This document shows, one piece after another, positions 53,961 through 63,106 of a stretch of 64,000 nt of DNA. The stretch's first letter is position 1. Each line of letters begins with the position of its first letter. A program made the position numbers and the translations under genes. Source of the stretch: Methylobacillus flagellatus KT (GTDB lineage Bacteria > Pseudomonadota > Gammaproteobacteria > Burkholderiales > Methylophilaceae); the NCBI RefSeq assembly GCF_000013705.1, contig NC_007947.1:2852001-2916000 (forward strand), given 5' to 3'. The notes below the pieces were generated by a model. The model had not been told where the DNA came from, ran no database searches, and saw nothing but the letters and a program-made list of their open reading frames with translations.

Positions 53961-54722
53961 CTAAGGGGTGATTTGCGGATAGGCGATGGAGCCAAACTGG
54001 CCTAGCTCATCATCTGCAGGTCTCAACAAGTCCAGCAGCGCATTGCCTACCAGCTCAAATGTGCCGTAACTATCAGTGATCAGATCCAATTGACGTGTCG
54101 GGTCAATCTGCACCTTGTACAGGTCGACGATCACAGGCTTATTGTTGTCTGCGGTGTTGACACCTTCAAAATGCAGCCAGACTTCAGGCACCGGTTGGGT
54201 GAACATGCCAACTTTATCTGTAGCGCCATAGGCATATGCCGCGAGAAACGGCTCTACAAATGGGCCACCTGTGGCCTTGTCCTGGACGACAATGCTCCCG
54301 CCAGGCCCATGAACAGAATACTGGCTGACTGGCAGCGCCTTGGCGGTGCCAGTAGTGGAGTCGGTAATGACGACATCAGACACATTGTTGTGTTGCAGCA
54401 AATATTTCAGTCCGGCATCAACGGGGTTGGGCAATGCCTCGGCCGTTACCGTGCCACCAGTGACCCTGGTCACTTCGCCATACAGGGCCAGTGCCAGGTT
54501 CTCAATATCCCACTCATCAGCAACAATCGTGGTCGTAGCAGTTTTTTTAGTGCTCAGACGATGATTGACCAATCGCTGGCCGGTTTGCTTTTCAGTATGT
54601 TCTTCCACTTCTGTTGCCAGGGCGATGGTCAGCGTTGCATCGCCAACCGGTCTCAAACCCAAAGGCTTTCCCGAGGCATCACGCTTACCCAAGGAAATGC
54701 TGCCTTGTCCTGAAAATAACAT
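53961..54722 (-). CDS. Major tail tube protein
   Basis: 253 residues. MLFSGQGSISLGKRDASGKP and LRPVGDATLTIALATEVEEHTE at the start, many beta strands, TVTAEALPNPV in the middle, and VDLYKVQIDPTRQLDLITDSYGTFELVG near the end match tail-tube-type proteins that form the stacked rings of a non-contractile tail. Its place, after a small connector-side gene and before the G/GT chaperones, is as expected for the tube protein. The family assignment rests on position as much as on motifs. Confidence 0.8.
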   Translation of the reverse strand: MLFSGQGSISLGKRDASGKPLGLRPVGDATLTIALATEVEEHTEKQTGQRLVNHRLSTKKTATTTIVADEWDIENLALALYGEVTRVTGGTVTAEALPNPVDAGLKYLLQHNNVSDVVITDSTTGTAKALPVSQYSVHGPGGSIVVQDKATGGPFVEPFLAAYAYGATDKVGMFTQPVPEVWLHFEGVNTADNNKPVIVDLYKVQIDPTRQLDLITDSYGTFELVGNALLDLLRPADDELGQFGSIAYPQITP

Positions 54723-54756
54723 TTCAATCTCCTAAAAAATTAATGAGTACCGATGC

Positions 54757-54918
54757 CTATTTCTCTTTGGCAACGCCCACGCCGCGCAACCAATTGGCAT
54801 CTTGTTCAGATACCTTGATCTTGGCGCCGACTGGATATTCCCGGCCTGCATGGGTGTGTTTCTTGACCAGCTCGATTTCCTCTTGGCCGTCAGCGTTGTC
54901 TTTCACTTTGGTGTTCAT
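54757..54918 (-). CDS. Small phage protein (53 residues), head-tail joining region
   Basis: Starts ATG at 54918 with GGAG upstream, overlapping the stop of the preceding gene by 4 bases. Sequence style: MNTKVKDNADGQEEIELVKK, HTHAGREYPVGAKIKVSEQD, ANWLRGVGVAKEK. The pattern HxHxGxxYxxGxxIxV..xxAxWL is typical of short phage proteins (DUF7210-like) located between the tail terminator and the tail tube genes; their role is unknown. The coupled start and conserved pattern make it a real gene although it is very short. Confidence 0.75.
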   Translation of the reverse strand: MNTKVKDNADGQEEIELVKKHTHAGREYPVGAKIKVSEQDANWLRGVGVAKEK

Positions 54919-55400
54919 GGGTTGCTCCTTTGGTTATGAGTGGTGGTCAGCGATAAAACCGCTTCATGGCTGAGAACGCCGGCAAACATCACAGGGCGAA
55001 AACTGATCAGCTGAATGCCGGAAACTCCGTCGCCTTCCAGACTGGTGACAACGCCACCTAAGTTGGCGTCCTGGTTAAATGCATCACGGATGTCATCGAT
55101 CAGTAGATTGAACTGCTTGCCGCTAGCAGTAGTGTCATTGAGGGTGCGAAAGCCAGTGATTTTCCACTCGTTGCGAACGTCGTAACGCAAGTTCTGGCGC
55201 GATTGTGGACTTGCTACCCGCTGCACATTCCAACCGAGAATGATCTGCTCGCCATTCAGCGTGTACTCGTAATGCGCCTTGAATCCGCTTTCGTTGCGGC
55301 TCCAGCGTTCGTAGTCGTGCACCTGGCCAACATCCTGCACAGTGCGGAGCTTATTGACAATGGCTTGCAGGATCGCCTGATGCTTCGCTGAGCCGCTCAT
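54915..55400 (-). CDS. Tail terminator/completion-type protein
   Basis: 161 residues: AKHQAILQAIVNKLRTVQDVGQ at the start, FKAHYEYTLNGEQIILGWN and LIDDIRDAFNQDANLGGVV, then SGIQLISFRPVMFAGVLSHE and VLSLTTTHN. The alpha-beta pattern with an early helix and a final long strand pair resembles lambda gpU-like tail terminators. The gene sits directly after the HK97 gp10-like gene (adjacent stop and start) and before the tail tube, the right place for a terminator that ends tail growth. Sequence identity to known families is not obvious. Confidence 0.65.
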   Translation of the reverse strand: MSGSAKHQAILQAIVNKLRTVQDVGQVHDYERWSRNESGFKAHYEYTLNGEQIILGWNVQRVASPQSRQNLRYDVRNEWKITGFRTLNDTTASGKQFNLLIDDIRDAFNQDANLGGVVTSLEGDGVSGIQLISFRPVMFAGVLSHEAVLSLTTTHNQRSNP

Positions 55401-55897
55401 TACAGCACCCCCAGCTGCATGCCAATGCTGCGCACCAGATCATTCAGATCGTCTTGGATTTTTCCGACATTGGCGTCAAAAGCACGGCTGAACATGAAGG
55501 CTCCTTTAGTGCCTGGATGTTTCACCGCGCCAGCAAACACCTGGCGCCCTGCAATCGTAAACACCAAGGCTCGTTTATTCTTGGGCTTGATGTCATGAGG
55601 CTTGGTACCTAGTTCTACGGGAATGGCATAATTTAGTGAGGTGCCCAACGCGCTTTTGGCATCCGGATCAACCCCGATCACGGCAGTCACACCCATGGCA
55701 TGGGTTTCTAATGGCAGCGCCGCAATGCTGTTCCGCAGAGTACCGTCCCTCACTGGCGTAAGCTGTTTAACTTCACCTTCCATGTGCATCTGAACACTGC
55801 GCAGCCAGGTCTCAATCACTGGCTGCACCTGGCTGGGTGCTGCCTGCCATACTCTGGCCAGCTCCTGCTGATTGGCAGATTCAAAGCGATAGGCCAT
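55400..55897 (-). CDS. HK97 gp10-like head-tail connector/neck protein
   Basis: 165 residues. The core TPVRDGTLRNSIAALPLE and VELGTKPHDIKPKNKRALVF, then VKHPGTKGAFMFSRAFDANV form the gp10 pattern (P.dtG.L..si, ve.GT..h.i.Pk..kaL.f, HPGtka..fl..al). These proteins join the finished head to the tail. It shares its first base with the end of the preceding gene and is coupled to the next. Confidence 0.88.
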   Translation of the reverse strand: MAYRFESANQQELARVWQAAPSQVQPVIETWLRSVQMHMEGEVKQLTPVRDGTLRNSIAALPLETHAMGVTAVIGVDPDAKSALGTSLNYAIPVELGTKPHDIKPKNKRALVFTIAGRQVFAGAVKHPGTKGAFMFSRAFDANVGKIQDDLNDLVRSIGMQLGVL

Positions 55898-56556
55898 CAG
55901 TGAGTCAGCCGTGGTCTGCCACGGCTGTCCTTGCTTGGGAGTGAAATCACGGTGCCAGCAGGGGCTGCACGCTTGGGATCAACGCCTAGTTCATTCATGT
56001 AGCGCTGGCGCAAGCCCTTCGCGCGAGCTGCAAACAAGGTGGATTTGCTCTGATGATCCACACTGTCAGCCATGATGGTGCTATCGGTATCGCCGGCATA
56101 TAACGATGCCAGCTGCTCACAAAGCGCCGCGGCAGCCAGACAGCAAACTGCCTCGCGGTCACCTTCTGGAATGGTGTTTCTTGCTTCGCTGAGCGTATGG
56201 GGTTCAGTGAAATGCAGCCAGATCAGATCGCCAGCGGCAAATGCATGGCTGGAAACGATCTGCTGACCAGTGGGCGTGTTGCGAACCGTGAAGGCATCCT
56301 TGTCCATCATCGATGCCGGATAGGCCGATACCGGATGCTCTATCGCCTGCAGCAACGAAAAATCCGCCACCCACCCCGACGGCAGCGGCAGCACCTGGCC
56401 TCCAGGCGCAGTGATCTCATCAATCACCAGCCGTGGCCGATCCTTGCTATAGCGCAACACAGCGGCCTGGACTGCATCGACCAACTGCTCCGCGCTTACC
56501 TTACCCGCATCGTCGCGGGTAAGGTCTGCCGTCAAAGTGAGGTAACGGTCCAGCAT
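55897..56556 (-). CDS. Head-tail adaptor-like phage protein
   Basis: 219 residues, mixed alpha-beta: MLDRYLTLTADLTRDDAGKV, AVQAAVLRYSKDRPRLVIDE, VADFSLLQAIEHPVSAYPAS, AVCCLAAAALCEQLASLYAG and a helical end (FAARAKGLRQRYMNELGVDP). The order of a short beta part followed by long helices and its place between capsid and gp10 suggest the gp6/FII-like connector ring. Starts 3 bases after the capsid stop. No definite family match can be claimed. Confidence 0.6.
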   Translation of the reverse strand: MLDRYLTLTADLTRDDAGKVSAEQLVDAVQAAVLRYSKDRPRLVIDEITAPGGQVLPLPSGWVADFSLLQAIEHPVSAYPASMMDKDAFTVRNTPTGQQIVSSHAFAAGDLIWLHFTEPHTLSEARNTIPEGDREAVCCLAAAALCEQLASLYAGDTDSTIMADSVDHQSKSTLFAARAKGLRQRYMNELGVDPKRAAPAGTVISLPSKDSRGRPRLTH

Positions 56557-56559
56557 GGC

Positions 56560-58872
56560 TTAGGCTACAACCGCCTTGGTGGTGCCTTTTTCGCCGTCGA
56601 CCAGGATGTTTCCACCGTAGATATGGCGAATCTTGTACTTCAGCACATCATTGGAAAACATGCTGCCGCCGGTAGGGCTATCCTGGATGAACAGCTCTGG
56701 CTCTTCGTTGCCGTCCAGAAAGCCGATTTCCAGTACCGGGAGGCGTGCAGGGTCTGCCAGAGTCACCCAATCGTTACCGTCGGTCCAATAATCTACCGGA
56801 ATCACCTCGGGGTTCAGAGTCTGCACAAATGTCTTGTCATTGTTCTGGCCGCGTACGAACAGATCATATGCTTGCTCCTGCAATTCGAACGGCACCATCA
56901 AAATTGCAGGGCTGACGGCATTGCGCTTGCCTGATCCGGCACGCGTCTGCTTGAGCATCGCCAATCGATGCGCAGTAAATTGCGCAGCAGATAGCGCCCC
57001 AGTGAAGAGATTGCCATGGTCGACGTGGTATAGCGCCAGAGTGTCGTGGATCACCGGGTTGGTACGGAAGAAATCAAACACGAACTCGCTGAGCGTATTG
57101 GCCGCAGCCAGGTTGAGCTCGACCGGAATGCGGCGCAGCACACCTACATCGTCGTTCTTGATCGCCTCCAGAGAGACATCTTCGGTGCCGCCGCGCTTGG
57201 CGACGGCATAGGTGGCCTTGCCATCACCAGGCGTGGTTAGGGCGTTATAAGCGCCACGCTCAGCCACGATGGGCAGGTTGCCATACCCCCCAATGCGGGT
57301 GCGCTCCTGGGTACGGAAATCACTGACCGGTACTGTGGTCGCCACTCTGCGCCATGCTTGCAGGTTAGTGCCAGCAGTGAACAACGCTTGCATGCGGCGG
57401 GTGATTGCGTCGCCCAGAACATTGCCGAACGTGTCGCTGCCCACGGCTTCACGGAAGCTTTCGCCAGCGGCGGCCATCAAGCGGCTGCGGTCGCAGTTCC
57501 GCAGCAGACCTGTCACATCCCGGTCTCCTGTGATCATGATGTAACACTCGCGGAACGAGCGCACGCTGCGATGTTCCTTGTGCTCTGGGTCGAAGAACGC
57601 ATCCAGCATGTCGGCCATCTTGAGATGGCTATCTTCCACCTGGATGTCGAACGGCATGCTCACCTTGCCAGACTCCACAAAGCGGCTGAGATATTCACGC
57701 TCATCGCTGATCGCCTTGGCCACGTCCGCCTCGACGAAGCGTTCCATGGTGGCGAATTGCGCGGTCAGCTTATCCTTGGCAGCCTGGGGCAAAGTGGAAG
57801 CCTCAATGGTGGCGCGAGCATTGTTGCGAGCTTCCATCATGCGTAATTCCTCGCGGAACGCGGCCATTTCCGCCGCTGTGACTGTATCGGAGTTTTGCTG
57901 GGCTCCTGCAGCCACCGCTTCACGGTAGGCCGTTTCGAGTTCGTCTTCGTTGATGTCGTCCAGGGCAACACCGGCAAATTTACCGGGTTTGTGCGCCAGG
58001 ACGGTGGTCAGCATTCTCTGCTTGAGGCTCATTTCTGCTTGCTCCTTTGAATTAACAGCTTCGGTCATACGAATCAGCCTGCCGCCAGCGCCTGGCTCGA
58101 CAATGAGGTCGACTGAATCAACTTTGGTAATGGATTTGGCTTGTCGGACAGACTTGCCATTGATGGTGGTCTTGGTCGAGCCGCCGAGACAGTCGATCGA
58201 GAACCCGAAGATATCCGTCATGCCGCGCTTAACGGCTTCGCGCAGACGCACGTCAATATCGCCGCCCGGCTGCAGCACCTCCAGCACGGCCTGAATCTGG
58301 CCCGGCATGCCATTGGCCGCAGGCACAAACACGGCCTCGACCAGGCGTCCAACCAAATTCCGCACATCCTTGCCTTTGCCAGCGAGATGCTCATCGTCGG
58401 ATTTAACGAAAACCCGGGCATTATTGAACTTGGGCACGGCTTCTCGCAGCACGGCGTCAGGATATAAGACGTCGTTCATTGACACCCCAGCCTCAACCAC
58501 ACGGATCAAGTAGCGGCCGGTGCCTTCAGGGTCGCTGGTCGCTGCGACAGCTTCACGCATAGGAGCCGCGGTAGTCTTGACCGGGGTATGGGTGGCCACA
58601 ACCTCAGATGGTTCACCAAGGGTGATGACATTGCTGTCATCAAGGGAGTAAGGGTAGGAGTATTTTCGAGCACCGAAATCGCCATTCACTACGACCACCC
58701 GATCTGGGTAGATAGCTTCAATGCTGAAATAGGCGCGATCACGACCATCAGGATTCAGCTTCTGCTTAAGCGCCTCGTAGACCAGGCCGCGAATGGTGGC
58801 AAAATCACTTGCAGCAGCTTCCCTTAAAGCTTCCCCGCGAATGCCTTCAGGTGGAATGACGAACTTGGCCAT
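56560..58872 (-). CDS. Prohead protease-major capsid fusion protein
   Basis: 770 residues, about twice the length of a capsid protein. Residues about 110-270 look like a maturation protease: TGRYLIRVVEAGVSMNDVLY, VFVKSDDEHLAGKG with His162, LVGRLVEAVFVP, and GFSIDCLGG with Ser225. A long helical, coiled-coil-like scaffold region follows (about 275-430; ELETAYREAVAAGAQQNSDT, AFREELRMMEARNNARATIE). The last 330 residues are a capsid domain similar to Mu gpT-like heads: RIGGYGNLPIVAERGAYNAL, FDFFRTNPVIHDTLALYHVD, VIPVDYWTDGNDWVTLADP and EIGFLDGNEEPELFIQD. Protease, scaffold and shell in one chain are known in some phages; the protein presumably cleaves itself during head assembly. Confidence 0.82.
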   Translation of the reverse strand: MAKFVIPPEGIRGEALREAAASDFATIRGLVYEALKQKLNPDGRDRAYFSIEAIYPDRVVVVNGDFGARKYSYPYSLDDSNVITLGEPSEVVATHTPVKTTAAPMREAVAATSDPEGTGRYLIRVVEAGVSMNDVLYPDAVLREAVPKFNNARVFVKSDDEHLAGKGKDVRNLVGRLVEAVFVPAANGMPGQIQAVLEVLQPGGDIDVRLREAVKRGMTDIFGFSIDCLGGSTKTTINGKSVRQAKSITKVDSVDLIVEPGAGGRLIRMTEAVNSKEQAEMSLKQRMLTTVLAHKPGKFAGVALDDINEDELETAYREAVAAGAQQNSDTVTAAEMAAFREELRMMEARNNARATIEASTLPQAAKDKLTAQFATMERFVEADVAKAISDEREYLSRFVESGKVSMPFDIQVEDSHLKMADMLDAFFDPEHKEHRSVRSFRECYIMITGDRDVTGLLRNCDRSRLMAAAGESFREAVGSDTFGNVLGDAITRRMQALFTAGTNLQAWRRVATTVPVSDFRTQERTRIGGYGNLPIVAERGAYNALTTPGDGKATYAVAKRGGTEDVSLEAIKNDDVGVLRRIPVELNLAAANTLSEFVFDFFRTNPVIHDTLALYHVDHGNLFTGALSAAQFTAHRLAMLKQTRAGSGKRNAVSPAILMVPFELQEQAYDLFVRGQNNDKTFVQTLNPEVIPVDYWTDGNDWVTLADPARLPVLEIGFLDGNEEPELFIQDSPTGGSMFSNDVLKYKIRHIYGGNILVDGEKGTTKAVVA

Positions 58873-58875
58873 GAT

Positions 58876-59106
58876 TTACAGGGCCGCTTCGAACTTCTGG
58901 CCGTCAACGGTGACCACAACTAAGCGATCAGCATATTCCTTGAACTCCAGTACTTCTGCCGTTTTAACTTCTTGCTGCTTGAATTTGCCAGTGGGCTTGC
59001 CTTTGTCGTCAAACAAAGGGATAGGACGCTTGACCAATGCCGCAGCTGTAGCAGCTGTTAATGGCTTCTTGGTCTCTTCGGTTTTGGTTTGAGGTGTGCC
59101 AGACAT
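58876..59106 (-). CDS. Small phage head-region protein
   Basis: 76 residues with GGAGCCACAG upstream of the ATG. A charged N-terminal tail (SGTPQTKTEETKKPLTAATA) leads into a small beta unit (FKQQEVKTAEVLEFKEYADR, LVVVTVDGQKFEAAL). No family recognised. It stands 3 bases before the protease-capsid fusion and 93 bases after the MuF gene, so it may be a head accessory or a decoration peptide. Confidence 0.65.
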   Translation of the reverse strand: MSGTPQTKTEETKKPLTAATAAALVKRPIPLFDDKGKPTGKFKQQEVKTAEVLEFKEYADRLVVVTVDGQKFEAAL

Positions 59107-59199
59107 CTGTGGCTCCTTGATTAAATAATCAGTGAAAGAGCCGTCAGATTAGGGTTTTGGCGGGGAAAATGCCTTTAATACGGGTTAAAGAATTTGGGG

Positions 59200-60120
59200 T
59201 TAGGAATTAGACCGGCCAGCCAGTTCCTGGCGGTTGAACTCAGCAAGATCAACACCGTCAGGAATGGTGCTGGTGAGCGCCGATTGATAGGAAAGATTAC
59301 CTACGACAATAGGCTTGCTGAAGTCTATCACGGGCACAACAACGCAACCGCAGTTGATTTTCTCAGATGCCGGTGCTTTGGGATCATGCGGGTGCATGAG
59401 CTTGTGAGTATTGCCGTCCATGCCCAATAAAAGAAATGGATCTTCCAATTCCAACACCTTGCCATGCATCGCATTGTGTCCAGGACGTGCATGCACCTTG
59501 CCAGATTCAAGCCATTTTTTCTTGATGTTGACGCCATTGGCCTTGGCGTCCAGCATGCGCTGAAAGCCTGCCGCCGAGAATACAGAACCCAGCTCAGTAC
59601 GCACAATCGTCCTGGCGCGGTTTTTGGCATTACCTTCCAACAAACCTCTAACGCTGATAATTGCATCGCCAGGCGATTGCGCACCGATCACCACCAAACC
59701 AAGCTGACTGTTGATCTTGTTGGCCGTGGTGGTGCTGATATCCTTGATGCGCCCAGTGGTGAAAGCACGCATGGCCAGCAACTGGCGATTGTCGATATTG
59801 GGCATCACCGTAGCCAACCTGATGCCGCCAGCCTGAATAGGCAGATCAACCAGCGATTGGCCGTTTTCCCACATTCTGCCAGCCGCTGTACCTACAATTG
59901 CACTACCAGCAGCGCTAAAATCAACCATGGCTTGCTCGATGGCAGCAGAAAGTTGTGGCAGGCTCCAAGATTGATAGTCAGACGGTGCAGCCTTCAGAAT
60001 GCCTGCGATCTGCTCCTGGGCCAGACCGAGCAAACGCAGGATTTCAGCGTAAGTATCGGTCTGGATGCGGGTGCGATCCTTTAACGCATCGTTGATGGCT
60101 GATGATGGAGTGGTGGCCAC
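59200..60120 (-). CDS. MuF/SPP1 gp7-like head morphogenesis protein
   Basis: 306 residues, mainly helical (INDALKDRTRIQTDTYAEIL, TTTANKINSQLGLVVIGAQS). The C-terminal third carries the MuF domain: NRARTIVRTELGSVFSAAGF, KKWLESGKVHARPGHNAMHG, and KINCGCVVVPVIDF, with the HxxxhG and the paired Cys (iNCxC) found across the family. These minor capsid proteins act near the portal, possibly during DNA ejection or packaging. It follows the deacetylase-like gene after 5 bases. Confidence 0.86.
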   Translation of the reverse strand: MATTPSSAINDALKDRTRIQTDTYAEILRLLGLAQEQIAGILKAAPSDYQSWSLPQLSAAIEQAMVDFSAAGSAIVGTAAGRMWENGQSLVDLPIQAGGIRLATVMPNIDNRQLLAMRAFTTGRIKDISTTTANKINSQLGLVVIGAQSPGDAIISVRGLLEGNAKNRARTIVRTELGSVFSAAGFQRMLDAKANGVNIKKKWLESGKVHARPGHNAMHGKVLELEDPFLLLGMDGNTHKLMHPHDPKAPASEKINCGCVVVPVIDFSKPIVVGNLSYQSALTSTIPDGVDLAEFNRQELAGRSNS

Positions 60121-60125
60121 TTGAG

Positions 60126-61673
60126 TTAAAGGCCGTCATACCAATCAGGCAAAGTGCGGAACTTGAGTAATCCAGCCGCTGCTTTCGCCTTGGCATATTT
60201 AAGCCTGGCCTCAAGGTTTTTGTAAGTGACAATTGTGTTGTGGTCAACTCCGTGGGTAAACGCTATTGCCATAGCATTTCTCGCAATAGTCTTGTCGAGT
60301 GATGCCATGAATACGGAGTCAGCTTGTGGCCAACCATCAATAATCGGCATCTGATGCAGATTGTCTTGACCGTATCCCTGCGGAATCATCATGGGGCCAT
60401 TGGTGGTGTCAGTAGTACGAGCCGTGACAATGCCGTTATGCTCTGCTAAGTAATCGAATAGCGATCTGTCACCCTGTGTGAACGCATTGACCCCATTCGC
60501 ACAAGTCCAGTGGCGCAACCATCTTTCGATAGTCGCATCCGGTACAACCCCCCTGAATATAGTTCGAATGTAATCCTGGGAGGCTTTAAGCCCAGCAGAA
60601 ACTTGTGCGTTCGTCGTTGCCCCAGGGTCTCCCACCCTTATCGGGTTACGAGGCACGAAAGTGGTACCCTCTCTCGCCATACCATGTAGCGTCTCAAGTG
60701 AAACGTAACCGGGCTGGCCTATGATGTTCTGGACTGTCAATGACACCGTGAGCGGTATACCAAGAGAATTACACAGTGGCCTGACGAAAGAACCTAAAGA
60801 CTCTTGAGTCCCGTCGATCATGTAGCAAAAATTCGCCATTGCTCGATAATTAAAGATGATCGAGTCATATTTGACATGACCACCATTGGGTGCGGTGACG
60901 CCCGAAGCATTAAGTTGATAGAAACGTACCGCATTAATGGTCATTTCCCAGGTTGGACTACCTACTGCAACGAAGTCGGATGGAGCAAAGAATGCGAAAT
61001 GCCAGCCGTTGCGCTTGAGGCTGTTATTGCCATTGGGATTCACTCCCCACGTAGCTCGATAATAATTATCGAACGCTATATCATCCATTGAGAACCTGAT
61101 CTCAACGGAACCCATCTTGGTGTAGTCCTCCACCCATATCGGAATGCACATATTGGGTGCTTCACCCAATGCCGCTACGGGGGCAGGTAAATTTCGAGTA
61201 ATGTTAAGACCAGCACCCGAGCCCCCTGTGTTGGTCACATCAAATACTTGGGTGGATCCTGGAAACCACTTATTGTCAGTGTCCATTGAGCGAACTGAAG
61301 TAGAGCCGCCATATTGAAAATCTGTAGTGGCTAGCCCCGTCATGGACAGGATAGTGACACCTGGGTAAATAAGGTAATTTTTACCTTTACCGATTGATGC
61401 ATTGGGGGTAAGCGCATAGTCAACGCCGCCACTAGTGATTACTGGCTTGCCATTCTCATCTGCTGTTTGATGGGCAGCACCTTTCACCGCCAGAACATCC
61501 AGCCTACTATCTCCTGACAATCCCTCAAGCCCCGTCTTAACCTCTTCAATCGACATATCGCCCCCGCCAGTTCCTGTTGTCATGATGCGGCCTTGCGCAT
61601 CAACCGCAATTTCCTTCTTCGAAACCTTTCCCTGGGCATCTGTATGAAGCCCCATCATCAATTCAGCCATCAC
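60126..61673 (-). CDS. Polysaccharide-deacetylase-like phage protein in the head module
   Basis: 515 residues. Start LHTDAQGKVSKKEIAVDAQG looks like a structural anchor. Residues about 90-270 are a beta-sandwich-like region (PGVTILSMTGLATTDFQYGG, GSVEIRFSMDDIAFDNYYRA). From about 270 the style changes to a NodB-like barrel: IFNYRAMANFCYMIDGTQES, with IDGT at the site of the catalytic DDG, RPLCNSLGIPLTVSLTVQNI, HGMAREGTTFV, and the final YAKAKAAAGLLKFRTLPDWY. The usual metal-binding HxxxH is not evident, so the active site may be reduced. It sits between portal and MuF, where a carbohydrate-active protein is rare; it could decorate the virion or act on surface glycans during adsorption. Overlaps the portal stop by 4 bases. 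Confidence 0.6.
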   Translation of the reverse strand: MMAELMMGLHTDAQGKVSKKEIAVDAQGRIMTTGTGGGDMSIEEVKTGLEGLSGDSRLDVLAVKGAAHQTADENGKPVITSGGVDYALTPNASIGKGKNYLIYPGVTILSMTGLATTDFQYGGSTSVRSMDTDNKWFPGSTQVFDVTNTGGSGAGLNITRNLPAPVAALGEAPNMCIPIWVEDYTKMGSVEIRFSMDDIAFDNYYRATWGVNPNGNNSLKRNGWHFAFFAPSDFVAVGSPTWEMTINAVRFYQLNASGVTAPNGGHVKYDSIIFNYRAMANFCYMIDGTQESLGSFVRPLCNSLGIPLTVSLTVQNIIGQPGYVSLETLHGMAREGTTFVPRNPIRVGDPGATTNAQVSAGLKASQDYIRTIFRGVVPDATIERWLRHWTCANGVNAFTQGDRSLFDYLAEHNGIVTARTTDTTNGPMMIPQGYGQDNLHQMPIIDGWPQADSVFMASLDKTIARNAMAIAFTHGVDHNTIVTYKNLEARLKYAKAKAAAGLLKFRTLPDWYDGL

Positions 61674-63106
61674 GCAGCTCCTTCTTCAGTTTTCGGTGTG
61701 GTAAACACGTCGTTTTCCGCTTCCTTGGTTTTCGCAGTACTGGTCTTTTCCAGCTCGCTCTTGACGTCAATCTCAATCCCCAGCCTGCCGGACACAGTGC
61801 CGATCAGGGACAGGCCGGTTTCCTCGCTTAACAGCTTTTTGTCGATGGCAATCCCTACGGCCACAATCACCTGCTGCAAGGCGCTTGCATATTTGCTGGT
61901 GTCCCTGGATGTCATCTCGGGGAAGATCACCTCAACCTCGTAGGCTGGATCGTCTTCATCGGGCTCTTGTCCCAACACCGCGATACATTCCTGGCGCAGG
62001 ACGTAGGTGCCGATCTCTTCCAGGATGCTCTTGGCAACCTTCTGCCGCATCGAGAACACCTTGAAGGTCGGTTCGCCCATCTCGCTGGCCGCAGCGCGGT
62101 TCACATCGCCGCCACCACCAAACCAATGCTCGGGAATCGTGCCGCCGCCCAGGATGTGGTTGCGCAACAGTCGGCCAGTGTTGCTGGTATCAGCAGAGTT
62201 CAGATTTGGCGCTTCCGCTTTCCACTTCTCCTGGTCGTTGTGTACGCGCACGCTGTTGGGTGCCGGGGCCGTAATCTCTTTTGCCCGTGAGGCTACTTGT
62301 TCAGGTGTTGCCCCCGTAATGGTCACGTCCCAGATGAATGCCCGTAGATTGTTGATGCGTTCAACCTCGGCGAAGAGGAACTGGTCATAGCCATCGACCC
62401 AGTCGGCCTGGGATAGCAAGTCGGAGATCCCGCGCATGCTGTTGGAGAGGTCGTTGATCTTGAAAAAGAAGGCCTCGCCATCGGCAAATGTCTGGCGAAT
62501 TTCCTGCGTGCGCTGGGTGAACACATCCTCTGGACCATTCACGATCACGCGATACCGGCGTGCCTGGCCTTTCTTGTCCTTGGCTGTAATGATGCCGATC
62601 GGCTGTTCCGGGTTGTCCGGATCGGCCACGACGGTGGCGATCAGGCCGGGATCAAGGTAACCAAGACGCACATGGCCGCTGGCCTCATTCACGAAGGTTG
62701 GATAACACTGCTCGCCGTACAGGCTCAGCTCGCGCAGCTTTTTCGGCAGCTTGATTTCCATCTTGTTGATCGGGTCGCGCCAGAAGCGGCGCAATGTCTT
62801 GGTCGTGGCTTCGTCCTGGGTTTTGACTTCCACGCCCTCGGCCAGCAGATAGGCCAGCGGCAATTCAATCAGGCGGTTGCCCAGCAGGTTGGTGCGCCAC
62901 AAATGCACGGCAATCTCGCGCATGCGTTCCTGGGTGATCTGCGGCAAGTCGCGCTTGCTGTCTCCAGTCAGCTTTCGCCATTCGCCATCGTCGGCATCAA
63001 TAGTGAAGCCTGCTGCCTCACGGAATGAGGTTTCAGCCTCTTCTGAAGCTGCCTGCGCACCAGTCACCTTGCCCCACAATTCCACCATCCCATCAAACAA
63101 GCCCAT
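61670..63106 (-). CDS. Phage portal protein
   Basis: 478 residues from the ATG at 63106 (AGGAAAGG upstream; a longer frame to 63130 is possible). Portal pattern: LRRFWRDPINKMEIKLPKKL, ELSLYGEQCYPTFVNEASGH, DPGLIATVVADPDNPEQPIG, FFFKINDLSNSMRGISDLLS, then a long helix region AEVERINNLRAFIWDVTITG and TIPEHWFGGGGDVNRAAASE. Twelve copies form the entry ring for DNA. The start overlaps the terminase stop by 14 bases. The acidic, Lys-rich C-terminus (EKTSTAKTKEAENDVFTTPK) is common in portals. Confidence 0.88.
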   Translation of the reverse strand: MGLFDGMVELWGKVTGAQAASEEAETSFREAAGFTIDADDGEWRKLTGDSKRDLPQITQERMREIAVHLWRTNLLGNRLIELPLAYLLAEGVEVKTQDEATTKTLRRFWRDPINKMEIKLPKKLRELSLYGEQCYPTFVNEASGHVRLGYLDPGLIATVVADPDNPEQPIGIITAKDKKGQARRYRVIVNGPEDVFTQRTQEIRQTFADGEAFFFKINDLSNSMRGISDLLSQADWVDGYDQFLFAEVERINNLRAFIWDVTITGATPEQVASRAKEITAPAPNSVRVHNDQEKWKAEAPNLNSADTSNTGRLLRNHILGGGTIPEHWFGGGGDVNRAAASEMGEPTFKVFSMRQKVAKSILEEIGTYVLRQECIAVLGQEPDEDDPAYEVEVIFPEMTSRDTSKYASALQQVIVAVGIAIDKKLLSEETGLSLIGTVSGRLGIEIDVKSELEKTSTAKTKEAENDVFTTPKTEEGAA

